Shown here in pieces: positions 49,563-63,268 of a DNA stretch of 64,000 nt. A program made the position numbers and the translations under genes. Positions within the stretch are counted from its first letter, which is position 1; every line of letters begins with the position of its first letter. The DNA is from Dioscorea cayenensis subsp. rotundata (lineage: Eukaryota > Streptophyta > Magnoliopsida > Dioscoreales > Dioscoreaceae), in assembly GCF_009730915.1 (NCBI RefSeq), contig NC_052474.1, forward strand, positions 9,087,501 through 9,151,500, written 5' to 3'. The notes under the pieces were generated by a model that saw only the letters and a program-made list of their open reading frames with translations, was not told the origin of the DNA and ran no database searches.

Positions 49563-52500
49563 TTAAGGTTTTCTGGGAAATTTTGAGAAATCCGGACGTC
49601 GACGTTCCATGTATGCTGTTTTACCTTCTTGTGCCTCTTCAGTACCATAGAAAATTAGTGTTGCATTGCCACCCAGTTCCTGGAGAACAACCATTACAAT
49701 GTTCAGTTCATTAGTAGCTTAAAAGATGCTTCAGAACTACTGCAGATATAATGAGACTTTTTATGATTCTGGAATTATTCAGTATTCATGCAACATGTGA
49801 TGCAATGCAATTCCACAAACGGTATTGGTTTCATGGGATAGATAGGTTTGGCATTTAGAGTGATATATGATACCTGAAGCCCTGCATGACCATCATCTGC
49901 TGCATTAAGAGCAGATTTCAGCACCCGAATAGCTGTCGGGCTGTTGCATAAGATTTCCCGACACCATTTCACTGTTTCAAGCTCAAGTTTCTCGAGCTGC
50001 AGGTCCAAAATTAAATGATAACCTTTCGATTCACAGCATTAACATATCAGCAAAATTCAACATCCAAGGAGATGAGAACTAAATTTTCAAGGGAAAAAAA
50101 AAAGGATAACACTTAGAGAAGTAGGGGTGTGGAATCAAACAAGAAAACAATTAACCAGAAAAATTGTTGTATAGCATAAGGTAAGGTTAATGTTCATTTG
50201 TAACTGAATGAAATAATAACCTTCTCTTAATCGATATGACTAGATTTCATTCTGAACAGCTTACCGGTACAACGGTATTTACAAGCCCCATTTTTTCTGC
50301 TTCAAAAGCATCATAGAACCGTGACAAGAACCACATCTCTCGTGCCTTCTTAGGTCCAACCTGATCGGCCATAAACAGAGTACAGAATGCACAGCAATTA
50401 GTTCAATGTGATAATTCTCAAAAATTGCATATGCTTTTAATAATTATTAAGCAAAATATTCATGAGCACAAGAACATTATTAAGTGTGAGGAGAAGTATG
50501 CCTTTTATGTTTTATTAAGTTAGAGACAAGTCTCAATAAAGAAAACAGAACAGCACAATAAACAGCTAATTACTGAATTACTTATTTTTGTTTTTACATT
50601 GTTATACTGCATTAGAAAGTAAGAACCTCATTGAAAGTTGTGTGTAACTTCTTGCTAATATTCACTGGTAAATGCTCCACCATTATGTAAAATCACCCAC
50701 CTCAAAACTTTAGCTTACCAAGCGGGACATGATGGAGGATCCATAACCTGCATCAAAACTTCCAACCTGAAACAGGGAAAACAAAAAAGATAAGAGAAGT
50801 AACCTGAAAAAGGATTCTTGAATTCTCAATGTCAATCATGATCTAAGGTAAACTTCATCAGACAATTAGATATAACCAAACAATTGTAAACCCATTCAAC
50901 TCTTGTTATAACAACCAAAAAGATTCTCATGTATTTGCAAATAATGCATTTTGCAGTTACATGTGACTTAATTGCCATTCTAGCTCAAATGTTCTCAAGA
51001 TACATTAATCACAGCCCCCATATCATCAAGATAGACATCAACTGTTGTCAAGCTCAACCTGGGCTGACAGCCCATCAAATTATTTTCATTATGATGGACA
51101 CTTTTTAAATTATATGCTGGACTACAGTTATCAATTCTTCCTCATACACATTGGTTAGGGTATGGGACAAATGGGAATTGACAATAGAATATTTTTTTGA
51201 AGTAAATATATGGGAGAAAAACAAAAATCAGAAGTTGTATGTGTGGATGACAAAGAATGATTATTCTTAAGAACTGTTATTGCCTGTGCAAGTAAAAAAG
51301 CCTTTGGCTGTACATGCTCAATGTAATTGCTTAGCATAAAGTAACACTTTCCTAATTGCTGGTGTGAGAAAAATGTCAATTAAAAGGAATTGATTTAAAC
51401 TTGAAACGAGATCTTTTTGCCAATATTGCTCGATAACATGATCTAACTTACAAATTCACGAATCTTGCCCAAACATACAATAAATGAGTGCAAACAAATA
51501 TAACTACCTTTGGACCAGTCTGACCAAAAATTGCATTATCAGCTGCAATTGTTAGATCACAAACCATGTGTAACACATGCCCACCACCAACTGCATAACC
51601 TGCTACCTAATATTGACCAATATCTGTACATCTTAATCATTAATTTTAGCAAAACTACCAAAGGGTGAATTCTTAAGATGTGTACCATCGCTATAACTGG
51701 TTTTGGGAGCCGGCGGATTTGTACCTGAAATTAGTTTTCCAACGTGAGTCTGTGAAATAGGCTGCCGCATTTAGTCATTGACTCTCTAAAAAAATGCTTA
51801 TCATTTGCTCTTAGCTTTGGATGAGATAATAAATTCAGATTTCTCTTGCATACAAACTACAATTCTATTAAAAATTTTTATATGTATAAATTAAAAAAAG
51901 TGTATTGATTAATTTAAGGTTGGTAAACATTTGAAAATGAAAAATAAAATGGTTGTGCTCATCCAACAAAATTTAAGCCAGTGAATATTGCCATTACATC
52001 TCACGAATATGGTTATTAGAGAGTTACTTGAGGTCCTTAAATAGAGTCAGAAATTCAATGGACAATACAAAATGCATAGCTTCAAATCAAGAAATGAAGC
52101 TTTTTCATTTAATATGAACATATTGAAGCAATCATGGCGTTCAAGTGTCCCTGAGAAATGTGGACAACAGCCATGGTAAAAGAACATAGACAAAAGAAAT
52201 TGATAATAGGAAGAAGTACCTGCAGATCTAAGACATTAAGACGACCAACACTATCATAGTCAACATATCCATCTGACTTCCTTAAGGCCTGGTCACCACC
52301 ACTGCAAAATGCCTTGGTTCCCTACTGACAATAATAATTTAGAATAGAACTTATGGCATAAAAAGCAAAATACAATTACGTATGGAGTAGAACTCTTTGT
52401 ATAGCCAAAATACACACTATCAGATTTAAACAAGAGAGAAGCAAATCTTTGTATAGCCAAAAAAACACACTATCAGATTTAAACAAGAGAGAAGCAAATC

Positions 52501-53962
52501 CTTACAGAGATAAAGAATCTTCGAACACAAAGATAAAAATCTTTCTTGTTAAATTTGGCTTATTTCAAATAATATTTTGCAGAAACAGATAAATTCATCT
52601 CAAGAAAACAACCTTTCCAGTTAATATGATAACTCCAATAGAGCTATCATCCCTTGCATCATCAAATGCACGAATAAGTTCCTTGATAGTTTGCGGCCTA
52701 AAAGCATTCCTCCTCTCTGGACGATTTATTGTAATCTGCAAAATTAAAAAAGAAAGAAAATTCAGCTGATAATAGACAACTGCAGAACCCATAGACAAGC
52801 AACACAACAATAAATTTATCATAGGTATACATGTACTAACATATTCAATTGATACTTACAGAGTACATATGTAGCAGCCATTTGTGGCATCTTCAGATGT
52901 AAATCTAACAGTACATGTAGGAGACATTTGTGACATCTCCAGCAAGAAGACACTTACAATTCCCTTTATATAAATTAAACCATATTGCAGCTATTTATGG
53001 ACATAACATCCATAGGTACTTTTTCATTATAATGAGAGACCAATGAAGAAGAAAATATTAACTACGCAAGTATATTTCCAGCAGCCATTTACATCAATAT
53101 TTTCTCATGACTCATCTTGCACAATGATTGAATGGCTTAAACTCTGCAAGCAACAAGACAGATTTGGCTATCCACAAAGTTGAGCAAATGCTATCATTGC
53201 AGGCTTCATTCTAACATATGTTAACCAGGAAATAAATATATATACCAAATTATCAAGAAAGGTTTGGAATTTCATCAAGAAGAAACTGATTTTATTTGGA
53301 AAATCTTGGTCAAGATAATGAAGATATTTTACAATTAAAGTACAAACAAAATCTGCATTTTACTTCAGGTTTCAACGCTTATAATTAAATATCATGGCAT
53401 CCAATCTTCAAATCCAAATTACTTATGCTTCTTTGCACACCTTATTACCGATTATATCTTCCACTGGTAACGTAGTATTTCACTTTTGCGATGCCCAAGC
53501 ATGCAAAAAAAATAAATAAATAAACCAAGATAAAAAAACATTAAAGTTCTCTGTTTTCCATGACCACAATCATCATACCTTGGGCATCAAACAATCAATG
53601 AAATTAGGGTAATAAACACTACAGTGAGCAGCACCAATCTCATGAAATTCAAAAATCTATTTCACCAAACAAAGAATCTCCAAAGCTTATGTAAAAAATT
53701 GACCTTAGCGATGCCTTCTCCGACGGCCTTTCTCATAAATAATATCCATGAATTCCTTTCCCGAGTCATCACAAGCAATGCTCCACACAGCCTCTTTGGA
53801 GTTGACTTCGCCATGGACGCGGTGGTAACTATCGTTCGCTGCGGTGGGAGACGGAGAGATTGGCGTAGCGAGAGAAGCAGAAACGACAGGGAGAAGATGG
53901 CCGGCGATGTTGGAGATCCTCCTCTCAAGAGCTCGGAGCTCCTTCTCTGAGAAACCCGCCAT
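49563..53962 (-). CDS. MENB: 1,4-dihydroxy-2-naphthoyl-CoA synthase (naphthoate synthase), apparent 1-bp frameshift
   Basis: This crotonase-family enzyme closes the naphthoate ring of phylloquinone (vitamin K1). Nine minus-strand exons: 53704-53962, 52613-52735, 52220-52321, 51686-51724, 51508-51606, 50719-50766, 50265-50360, 49874-49996 and 49563-49679; exons 2-9 each hold whole codons and join in frame. Near the N-terminus RISNIAGHL fits the PTS2 consensus R-(L/I)-x5-H-L, so peroxisomal import is expected, as for the Arabidopsis enzyme. Family landmarks: [62 protein letters not shown] and the C-terminal [16 protein letters not shown]. Exon 1 has one base too many near 53725-53728 (GAGAAAGGCCGTC where GAGAAAGCCGTC would give [10 protein letters not shown]). 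Without it the protein would be 334 residues, close to family length. As all else is intact, an assembly error is likelier than a true pseudogene. Confidence 0.9.
52394..52498. repeat. 52-bp tandem duplication in MENB intron 2
   Basis: TCTTTGTATAGCCAAAA through CACACTATCAGATTTAAAC and AAGAGAGAAGCAAA occurs twice in direct succession with almost no divergence, suggesting a recent event. Confidence 0.9.
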
Positions 53963-54579
53963 TAGTGCGGAGCCGAGAGGACTGTGAGAGCTTGATGTCC
54001 ATTTGAATGGATAGATAAGGCCACGTGTCAGCTTGGAACAATTTTTTTAGTTTAATAAATTTTAGAATTTTTTTTTTTAAGAAAATTAAAATAAAGCTTT
54101 AAAAATGAAATTATAAGAAAAAAAAAATCTACATTAATAAAATTCATAACGACAATTTTAATCTATCGGGTATCGGGATTTGCGCATGTCTCGCTGAGGT
54201 ATCGAGCTTTCATTCGATAGCGATGGCAAAGATCACCGCTCCTTCACTTATTCGCTTTCTGCTCAGGTCATTGTCGCTTTTTTTAAAAATTTCACTATTG
54301 TAGCTTTCATTATATGTACCCAAAATTTTTAAGTTTGGTCTATTGTAGAATATTAAGTGGCTCATTTCACTTATTTTATTTTTATTCAAAATAACAAGGT
54401 TCACTGAAAGCACAATCAAAATAGAAATACAGATTTTGTAAAAAAACGAAATATTAATCTCAATAATATAATTATAAAAAAAAACCTCTCTATTTATTTA
54501 TTTATTTATATATTTATTGGTGAAGTTTTTATAAAGCAAAAAATAAAATAAAATAAAATAGAGAAAAAGAAGGGGAAAA
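53963..54579. promoter_or_regulatory. Shared intergenic promoter region of MENB and PDF1B
   Basis: 617 bp separate the divergent start codons of MENB (minus) and PDF1B (plus). The stretch is AT-rich apart from a short exon-like block near 54160-54266. The head-to-head layout allows a bidirectional promoter, but no TATA box is clear on either side. An (AAATA)n-like A/T tract precedes the PDF1B start. Confidence 0.4.
54223..54266 (+). other. Possible orphan first exon with mitochondrial-type presequence
   Basis: ATG at 54223 opens MAKITAPSLIRFLLR and runs directly into a donor-like AG|GTCATT. The peptide is basic, amphipathic and free of acidic residues, as in mitochondrial presequences. It lies in the MENB-PDF1B intergenic region. 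No continuing exon is recognisable, so it may be a gene remnant, an alternative upstream exon, or chance. Confidence 0.25.
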
Positions 54580-57500
54580 ATGGCAGCTCGTTGCAGCGTC
54601 TCGCACAATGCTCTCCTCTCCCTCCTCCCTCGCCCAATGCTCTCATCTAGAGCCCCATCTCGACTACTTCGGCCCTCGAAGGTCTTGGCCATGGCCAGGC
54701 GTGGCTTCTCCTCTCAAGAGGATGATTTCGCTTCTCGTAAGCCCGTGTTCTTCGCCCCCTTTTTTTATCCGAGATGATTCACAGAATGATTCTTGTTTTG
54801 GTGTTTCAGCTGATGATTTGCGCTTTGAGCCGCCGCTGAAGATCGTGGAGTACCCGCACCCGATACTTAGAGCGAGGAATAAGGGCATCAATACTTTCGA
54901 TGAGAACCTGAAGAAGCTTGCCGATGAGATGTTTGATGTTATGTACAAGTGTGTTCTTCTTCTCGTTTCGTTCTCCAATTTCTCTGGTGAAGTTGTGCTT
55001 TGTTATGTGTGTCTAAATATGCATTGGTTTTCATTTGTTTTTTAGCAATTTTTTTACCATGAAATTTAACAAGGTTAACTTTTTAAGCTTGATGGATGTT
55101 TGAGGATAGCTAATGCTAATTTTCCCAGAATATAGATAGACTTTTAGAAAGGTAACATGGTGAGATGTTACAAGTTTTTGAACACATTGATTAAACAATC
55201 AATTGCGGTTCAGTGCTAGTCAGGTTTTGGATTTTGACCTGAAAGTTATAACTTGGTATTTTGACCTGAAAGTTATAACTTGGTTATTACTGATAGATAA
55301 AAATGCTAGTGCCTGTGATGCATATGACAATAAATAGTGTCTTGGTTTCAATTTGATTGAAGTGAGGACAACTGATGATATCTGAGTTTCATCTTTATGT
55401 TTCATTGCCCATATGGCAATAGATCCTGGTGCCATAATGTACATGTCTACTCTTTTAATTAAATGAGATGATTGATGATCTTTAAATTTTTATTTATTTA
55501 TTTTGTTTGGATATAGCTTAAAGTAAAATCCCTGAAAGAAATGAGTAATTTGTGTGATCATTTTTACTACTACAAACAGAGATTCTCCGTTTTTGTATAT
55601 CTCCTTCAATCTTTCAAGGGTGTTCTTTTAATTGGATAATCTGGAATATACTTTGATTTATCATTGTAACCTACAAGGAGTGTTTGTTAATTCTAGAAAC
55701 TTGAAAATAATTGTTGTATTGTCAAACAGGACTGATGGGATTGGACTCTCTGCACCTCAAGTTGGAATTAATGTCCAGCTTATGGTATTTAATTCAGCTG
55801 GCGAACGTGGTGAAGGGGAGGAAATCATTCTTGTGAACCCAATAGTATATAGAGTATCAAAGAAAACTGTACTTTTCAATGAAGGTTGCTTATCATTTCC
55901 GGGAATCTACGCAGATGTTGAGGTGAGAATTATTCTATTTTCATTTTTTGTTTTAGGCATTATGCCTACCGTGGTATTGTGCTTATGCATCTGTTCTCGA
56001 ATGTATTTGGAACAGCCAGTTATTGGTTAAGCCCTAAATTCACTTCACTTTCTAGAACTGTTCGGTTGCAACCTCTCAATTTTGACACAGTGGACATTTG
56101 CTCATGTTTTGGAATGATAATAGTTTCGTTTGACAAGGATAATATCTTTTGTGTAATTTTAGTGACTAACATCATATTAAACTGTAAAATGTTCACCATT
56201 CAAATTTGAAAATACTGAATGTGTGCCGTGTCTGTATAGGCTATGGTATACATTATTGGCAAGGCAAACAGATGATTGGAATATGCATCTTATTAGGAAA
56301 TAGTACTAACATGCTATACTCGTTCAGCCATTGTATTTAATTTTTACACATGCATGCTAATGAGGTTATTATGAATGCCTTCCCCAAAATCTTTCCTCTA
56401 GAAATTTATTTTTCATAGTTGAAAACTCAGAATTGTAGCTTGTAAAGTAATTCATATAAATCTGGTAATGGGTTAGAAGCATATGAAATTTGTTTATCCT
56501 TTCGAACATGCTTCACCGTGCCCATACTGACTCAGCCAATTTAAATGTGATAAAGCTTTTTTTTTAAGTTTTACAAAAATATGTATTAAGAGAAAAGGTT
56601 GATGGTTTCCAATTTTTTAGTATTTTATTTTGTTGGGAAAATTAAAATAAACATAACTTTTGGGTGTGATAAAAGAAAAGGAGAATCTTTTCAGATAAAA
56701 ATAAGCATAAAGTTTAATGTGTGCTCAGTTACATAGTTTTTTAAAACGTAGGTTGTTATGTCACGCACAAAAATTATCTAATGATTTATTAATTCGGCTG
56801 TGACCTGGAAATTTAGAGGACAGGACCTTTGTCACCAGCATACATGCTTGATGTCCATTGGCATAAATGTTGATTTTGCCTGTTTTTTCCCTTTATCCAA
56901 AGTCAATCCTTCTGGTTTGCTGATTATCTATTTGGAGTATGGTGATCTTCTGATTTATGCATCTGTTCTCTTTGTCTTGTAGAGACCTGCGTCTATCAAG
57001 ATTGATGCCCGAGATATAACAGGTGGAAGTTTCAGAGTTAATTTATCTGGCCTTCCTGCACGGGTGTTTCAGCATGAATTTGATCATTTACAGGTCATTT
57101 TTCCATCTAAAGAGATTTCTGCCCATTTATCTCTCTTGATAATTTTATTGTTTCAAGTCAAACCGATCTTAATGTCTCAGCATTTAGAATTTTAAAGAAC
57201 AAAGTTTTGCATAAACTGATAACAATGTTAAAGAACTGACTCGGGCGATTTGGTTGATTCATGGTGGGTTTTGTTTTGTTTTTGTTTTTGTTTTTGTCCA
57301 TTTTTGGCAGTTCCACAATAAAATCTAGGCTTGAGTAAGTTCTTGAGAGGGTAATCTAGTGGCTTTCATGTTCCTATTTAGTATTTCCAAGGTGCATCGC
57401 AAACATCATCAAGCCAGCAAGACCTTATCTTTGGTATTTTCTCCAATGGTGTCTCAAAGTATAGACTTTCAGATGCTTCAAATATCTTCACTAGTTAATT

Positions 57501-58923
57501 TTTTTCCTGGATGTTGCATATGAATGCCATATTAATCATTCGAATCGACATTGATCACTTTTTGATTCATCCTAGCTCCATCACAATTTCCATATAGACT
57601 AGATTTTGCCAGCATATGTTTATGCTTGGACATGTCAGGGAATACCTCCACCATTACTTCGTGGATAAAGTTCTACAGCTGGATGAAGTCTGCTTTTTCT
57701 GTCCAGGGATTTTTGTAAAGTTTTTCCATGTTTGCTTCCATATTGTAGATAGCTTCTTGTTGCTCAGAAATTTTGATTTTCTATTTCTGTCCTTTGGAAA
57801 CTCCAATCATGTACCCTGAGATTATTAATGTCTACAGATGATGGTTGCAGTCTACTGACCTTGAGACTTCCTTTATTTTTTCTAAATTCAAAGATTGAGG
57901 AAGAACCTAGCTAGATCAGTTGTATTACCAGTCACCTCCTTAGGATGCAGATTTTGCACTTCAAAATTATGTGAGCATTATCTTGTCAGGTTGATGTCCG
58001 TTCAGATGGAAGAAGTCTTTATGGATTCCTGTATGCAACTATAATTTTCAGAATACTTGCTGCAGTATTATGGGCCTGTTGCTTGGAGGATGTGAAATGG
58101 TTCAGATTTAAGTAATATTATACTTTAGTGTCCACAGTTTTTTTGTTGCTTCATTCAATGATTTAAGTATCTCCATTCACGTTCATAAATCATCATTACA
58201 TAAAACAATTATTGGAATTTGTTAGCATCATAATGCTTTAGATCACTGCTGTTGCTAGCCAGGTCAAAATACCTAAAAATGCTGACCAATATCCAAACTG
58301 TGGATAGAGTTTTAAGGGGTTTTTTAAATTACCCAATGTTCCTTTGGTATAAGATGTGTTTCCTTCATCAATTCTATAAAATATCAAGCTAGTTTAAATA
58401 ACTAAAGGGCTTCTTTGTTGATCAGCAGGGAGTTCTTTTTTTTGATAGAATGACTGAAGAAGTGCTTTCCAGCATTCGATCACAACTAAAGGTTAGTAAA
58501 ATGATCCCAGTCATGGCATTTTTATGTGGTGTTCTACTGCCATATAATTGCATATCAATTTATTCAAAGAATCATCTATTGCTTTTTCTAAAATCAATTG
58601 TTGTTATTTATTTATTTATTTATTTTTTGAATAGTGTTGTACATGAGATGGGATATTATCTTGCCTTACTCTTAGCCTACACATATTACTATATGCATTG
58701 ATTATGAAGGGTGTGCGGAATAAATGTGGGGAAGAGTGCTTTCCTATTTACAGATTCTCTGAGATAGTTGGTTTGTTCTATCAGCTACATTCTAACTGCC
58801 ACAATTCAATTTTAATAACAGGCTTTGGAGGTGAAGTATGAAAGTCAAACAGGGCTGCAGAGCCCTGAAAGGATAGATGACTACAAAAGAAGAGAGGAGG
58901 TTGCTGGTTTTGGAAGGGCTTGA
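54580..58923 (+). CDS. PDF1B: Organellar peptide deformylase 1B
   Basis: The enzyme removes the N-formyl group from nascent chloroplast and mitochondrial proteins. Six exons: 54580-54736, 54810-54948, 55730-55922, 56983-57093, 58429-58491 and 58822-58923. They sum to 765 nt (254 residues plus stop), all with GT..AG borders and continuous frame. Residues 1 to about 50 are a Ser/Arg/Leu-rich transit peptide (MAARCSVSHNALLSLLPRPM). The three deformylase motifs are intact: GIGLSAPQVG (102-111), EGCLSFPG (150-157) with metal ligand C152, and QHEFDHLQG (193-201) with ligands H194 and H198 and catalytic E195. The GIGLSAPQ form and the C-terminal extension rich in K/E/R after ALEVKYESQTG indicate the 1B rather than the 1A type. 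It is divergent from MENB. The gene appears functional. Confidence 0.95.
55232..55285. repeat. 27-bp tandem duplication in PDF1B intron 2
   Basis: TTTTGACCTGAAAGTTATAA plus CTTGGT occurs twice head to tail (55232-55258 and 55259-55285), differing at most at the final base. Confidence 0.9.
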
Positions 58924-61900
58924 GCTAGCTACTTATCTCTGATGAATGTTGGGTGGTGTAGGTCTCTCTTTGTGATGTTTTATTATGATAAATCCTCCAT
59001 TTCAGCCCTACTGGATTTCAAAGACGTTACTCATTTACATATAACAATGATCTAAAGGTTTCAGGAAAGTGGTTGCTCTTCATTTTTCTTAGGTGCATCT
59101 CTGGCCACCATTTGATCCAAGATTCAATGCATGTTGGCATTCACTAACAGAGAGGTATGATGTTGATTTAAAGTTTAAACATTTAATAGATACCTTCTAT
59201 GCTTCTCTCTGAGTAATTTTATGAATGCTAACCTTCAAATTTAATTTGAAAAGTGATGTTGTGATACCCAAGTAAAAGTAACAGATATTATTATTCATTA
59301 TAAATATATACATGTTAAGATGCTCTATGCCATTTATTTTATCTATTTGCAAATATAGGCATGCTTTGGGGGTTCTTACTTTGGAGTACTGTTTCCATTG
59401 GATCTATTATTTGATATCTGCAAATGAAGTTACAATGTTTACTGTAGATGTTTCCAAATAATCATAGTTGCCTGTATGTCCCATGAAACATTCAAAGTAT
59501 CTATGTATCATTATGATTAAAATTCATCTTAGGAAATAGTGTTATGTAGCCTTCCTTTTGCACTTTTATCCAAGTTTAGAAATGAATTAAAGCTACTGCA
59601 TCACTACATACTCCAACATTGAAGGGATTTTGGGTTCAAATGAAAGTTCAGTCTCATGTTCTTCTTTTGAGAGAGAGAGAGAGAGAGAGAGAGAAGACTA
59701 ATCTTCTATCTGCTATCTAGCTTGCAATCATGCTTTGTATCTTCGGTTTATCTTTTCTTTTAGTCTTAGACCCTAAAATTAGGGTCTCTTCAAATATGCT
59801 TGGTTGACTAAAAAGATAGACAACTTGTCGCATCATACATGTTGGTCATTTGTGTTCTAGGGTTTGCTATCAGACATGTTAGACCTTGTGTGTCAAATGA
59901 CTTCCACAAAACCTAGTTATGATCAATGCCATCTACTAGCAGATTGCATATATCATTTTGGTTTATTTTCAAGCATAGTGTTTAGCAAAAACTCATTTAG
60001 TTGTGTTCATGTTATGGTATGGAAAAAACAAAGGGAAAGAAAAGAATAGGTAGGGATAGCTTTTGTCATGCTTCACTTTTCTCCTTATTCAATCAAGTAA
60101 TGGATACATAGTTTGGATGTGAAGTGATGTTGAATATGATATTCATAAGACGCATGGGAGTTATATGAAAAGCAGGCAGGGATCATTCCAACCTGGTCTA
60201 CAATCTAGTAAACCAATCAGACTTGCCCTTTTTCAACTTTCCACTATTCCCATTCTTCATGTAAAGGAGTGCTCCTTCCTGCCTGCCTTCATGAATGTAT
60301 CACCTACATTGCTACTTGCATGACAGAATATAGGTGTATATATATATATATATATATATATTGGTTTACATCTTTTGAGGATGATCTTTGAATTGCCATT
60401 TTCACTGGTTTTGTATAAAAGATATTATGGCATGATTGCTTCACTTGCTATCTTATCTTTGTTCCTTTGTAAGGGAAATGAAGCGGGAGAAAATTTAATT
60501 ATATACATGTGTCTATATATATATATATGTATATGATGAGAATTAGTTAGATAACTTACTAGAAAAGAAAAATTTGAGGATAGGAATGGGTAAGAAGGTG
60601 ATGATGGTGCATAGTAGTCTGAGTCAAGAAAGAGAAAGAAGAGAGGTTCTGTGTGTTTCTCTCACTGCTCTTTCTCTGTAGACCATGAAAAGTTAGTGTA
60701 GTGTTTGCCTTTGTATATTCTCATTCCTTTTCTCATGATGCCTCTCTTTTCATTAACATCCCTGTATCCTTGTTTACTCTCTGCATATATATATATATAT
60801 ATATATAATTATTTTTTTATGTATACGGACAGAGAGTGCAGAGGGGATATTATGGATATAAAATATACTCTAAAATTCTGAAAAAAAATATTTATTATAT
60901 TATATTTGCATTTTTTTTGTATGTATATATTCATGTGATTAAAGGTGTGGGAAATAATTGTTAGCTTGCACATGACCATTTTTTTTATTTTTTGAGAAGG
61001 CATATGACCAGTTTTTACATGGGGGTATTTGGCTAAAAAAATATATTTTTCTTTTTTTAAACTATATAAGGATTTGAGTATATATATATATAAAAAAAAA
61101 TTACTTTTAGCTTGGTTTGTGCCATATGGTACATGGAATATGACAGAAGAATTTAATTGAATATTTTATATTTAGTTAGGTTACCAAAACGAACATGTAA
61201 AATGAACACTCAGTTCATTAATGTCCGAGTAGTGGTTTTAACCTTCGTATTTTAATTAATGAAAGAAAAAAAATATATTGTACATATAAATATACACATG
61301 CTATAAACAATAAGGATTGAAAGTCACATATGACCCTTGAATTTATTTTTATTTTTTTATTTTTGTCTTTAAACCATAAAAATATTCATTTTAGTTGCTA
61401 AGCTTATTGTAAGTATTCATTTCTGGCATCTAATGAGAATATGTGGCACATTTTGCCGCGAATGACCATTTAAGTTTAAATCATTGTTTATATATTTATT
61501 TATTTATTTACTTTGGTTAAAATTTTCCTAGTATAAAGGCTAAAACTAATAATGATTTTTACTCATTAAACTATTTTTTATTAACTATTATAAAATGAGA
61601 TTCATAATCCTTTCATCCATCTTTTTAATTATTTATATTAATATATTTTATTAAAAGATAGGTATTTTAAACATTATTAACAAAATAATTAATAACTTAT
61701 TTAGAAATTATATTTCAAAATAAATATTTAAATATAATAAAAATGTATAAATCATAATAAATAACTATATTATTTTGAAAAAAATAATTAATTTGTGATG
61801 AGAAAAAATAAAAAATAATTTATCCAACACTTTTAATATTTTTTTTTAAAAAAATAGGACTCCTCATTGGTCAGTGCAGGTGGCCACCAACCTTCTTTAG

Positions 61901-62253
61901 TGGTGACCATTTTCATTGAGCTCCTCTCAATGAGTAGCAAAAGAAGACCATGAGGGATGCTCTAAGTATAGAAATAATAAATATTCAGTTATTTTATATT
62001 TTATAATCTACTAAACATATGAAAAACAATAAAATTATTTTATCTATTATATTTGATTTTATCTTGTCCAAATCAGCATATATTGGTGAGAATGGAGACC
62101 CCAAGAACCACATATATAGTACACGGTCCTATTATCCCATTTAGCCAGACATAACTGGAAAGGCTTTATCCCCAACCAATCACAGCACATTCCAACAAGA
62201 AAAACCCAAAGCAAAGCATCTCCTTCTCAGAAGCTTTTCTTTTCTTTTTTTCT

Positions 62254-62284
<31 letters not shown>

Positions 62285-62400
62285 AGTATTTAATAATATT
62301 AAAAATATTATTATTTTTCATAGAACATGTGCTGGTTCTGAGACATGACCTTCACTTTAAACAAACTCTCTCCCTCTCTCTCTCTACAATTTAAGGGTTG
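58924..62400. other. Intergenic DNA between PDF1B and the GATA gene
   Basis: No gene is supported. There are microsatellites: (GA)n near 59671-59695, (TA)n near 60337-60360, 60516-60530, 60786-60808 and 61080-61090, and TTTA repeats near 61492-61512. The first 150 bp probably include the PDF1B 3' untranslated region. A GC-richer patch at 61860-61970 (TGGTCAGTGCAGGTGGCC) could be a decayed MITE end, but no duplication was found. Confidence 0.4.
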
Positions 62401-63190
62401 TGAGAGAAACAAGCAATGATAAGCTCTAGTTAGTGTCCCCATTTCTTGATGCAAAACCCTAGCCCTTCATCTTTCTCTTTTCTCTCTCATTCTCCCAAAT
62501 CTACATGCGCATGCATCTCTCTTCTTACGTGACCCCACTCATGACTCATGCATATATATTGATCTCAATCTTCATTTCCATCCAACACCATATTAATTAC
62601 GTACATAAATTTCAATTTTATGATATAAAAAAAATAATTATTATTATATATTGACGTGGAGTGATATTATTATTAATATTATTCATAAAAGTTTGTGACA
62701 AACAAATCACTCCCACAAGAAAACAAAGCATAAATACAAAGTTAAGTCTAAACTGCAGTTAAAAAGAAAACTATCAAGTCTTCATGAGTATCTTAGTGAC
62801 CTAGCTATAATACAATATATATATATATATATTACAACATGATCAAAAGAGACAAATGAATACTAACATCCTTGTGTTAAGAGCCAAACAGAGATCAAAG
62901 AGAGAAATTAAGCTAAACTAATAAAAAAACAACAAACAAGTGAACAACAAACAAAAACAAACATTGGAGAATGGTACTGCAGAGAGGGTGTGTGTATGTG
63001 TGTATCTTGCCTTGGGTCTTGAATGAGCAATATAGTAGTGTCTGGTTCCCTCACACTGTATTCTGCCTCGTGATCGGTAACACTGCAAGAGATTTATATT
63101 GAAGACTGTTCCACATTTCACGTGCCCTCTTTTGACCACCATCCATGACCAACCCCATTTGTCCCCCTCTCCCTCCCTTAGTTTCTTGTG

Positions 63191-63268
<78 letters not shown>

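Noticed and set aside
61860-61990. Possible MITE in the GC-richer patch
   Set aside because: No matching inverted ends or target duplication could be found by eye.
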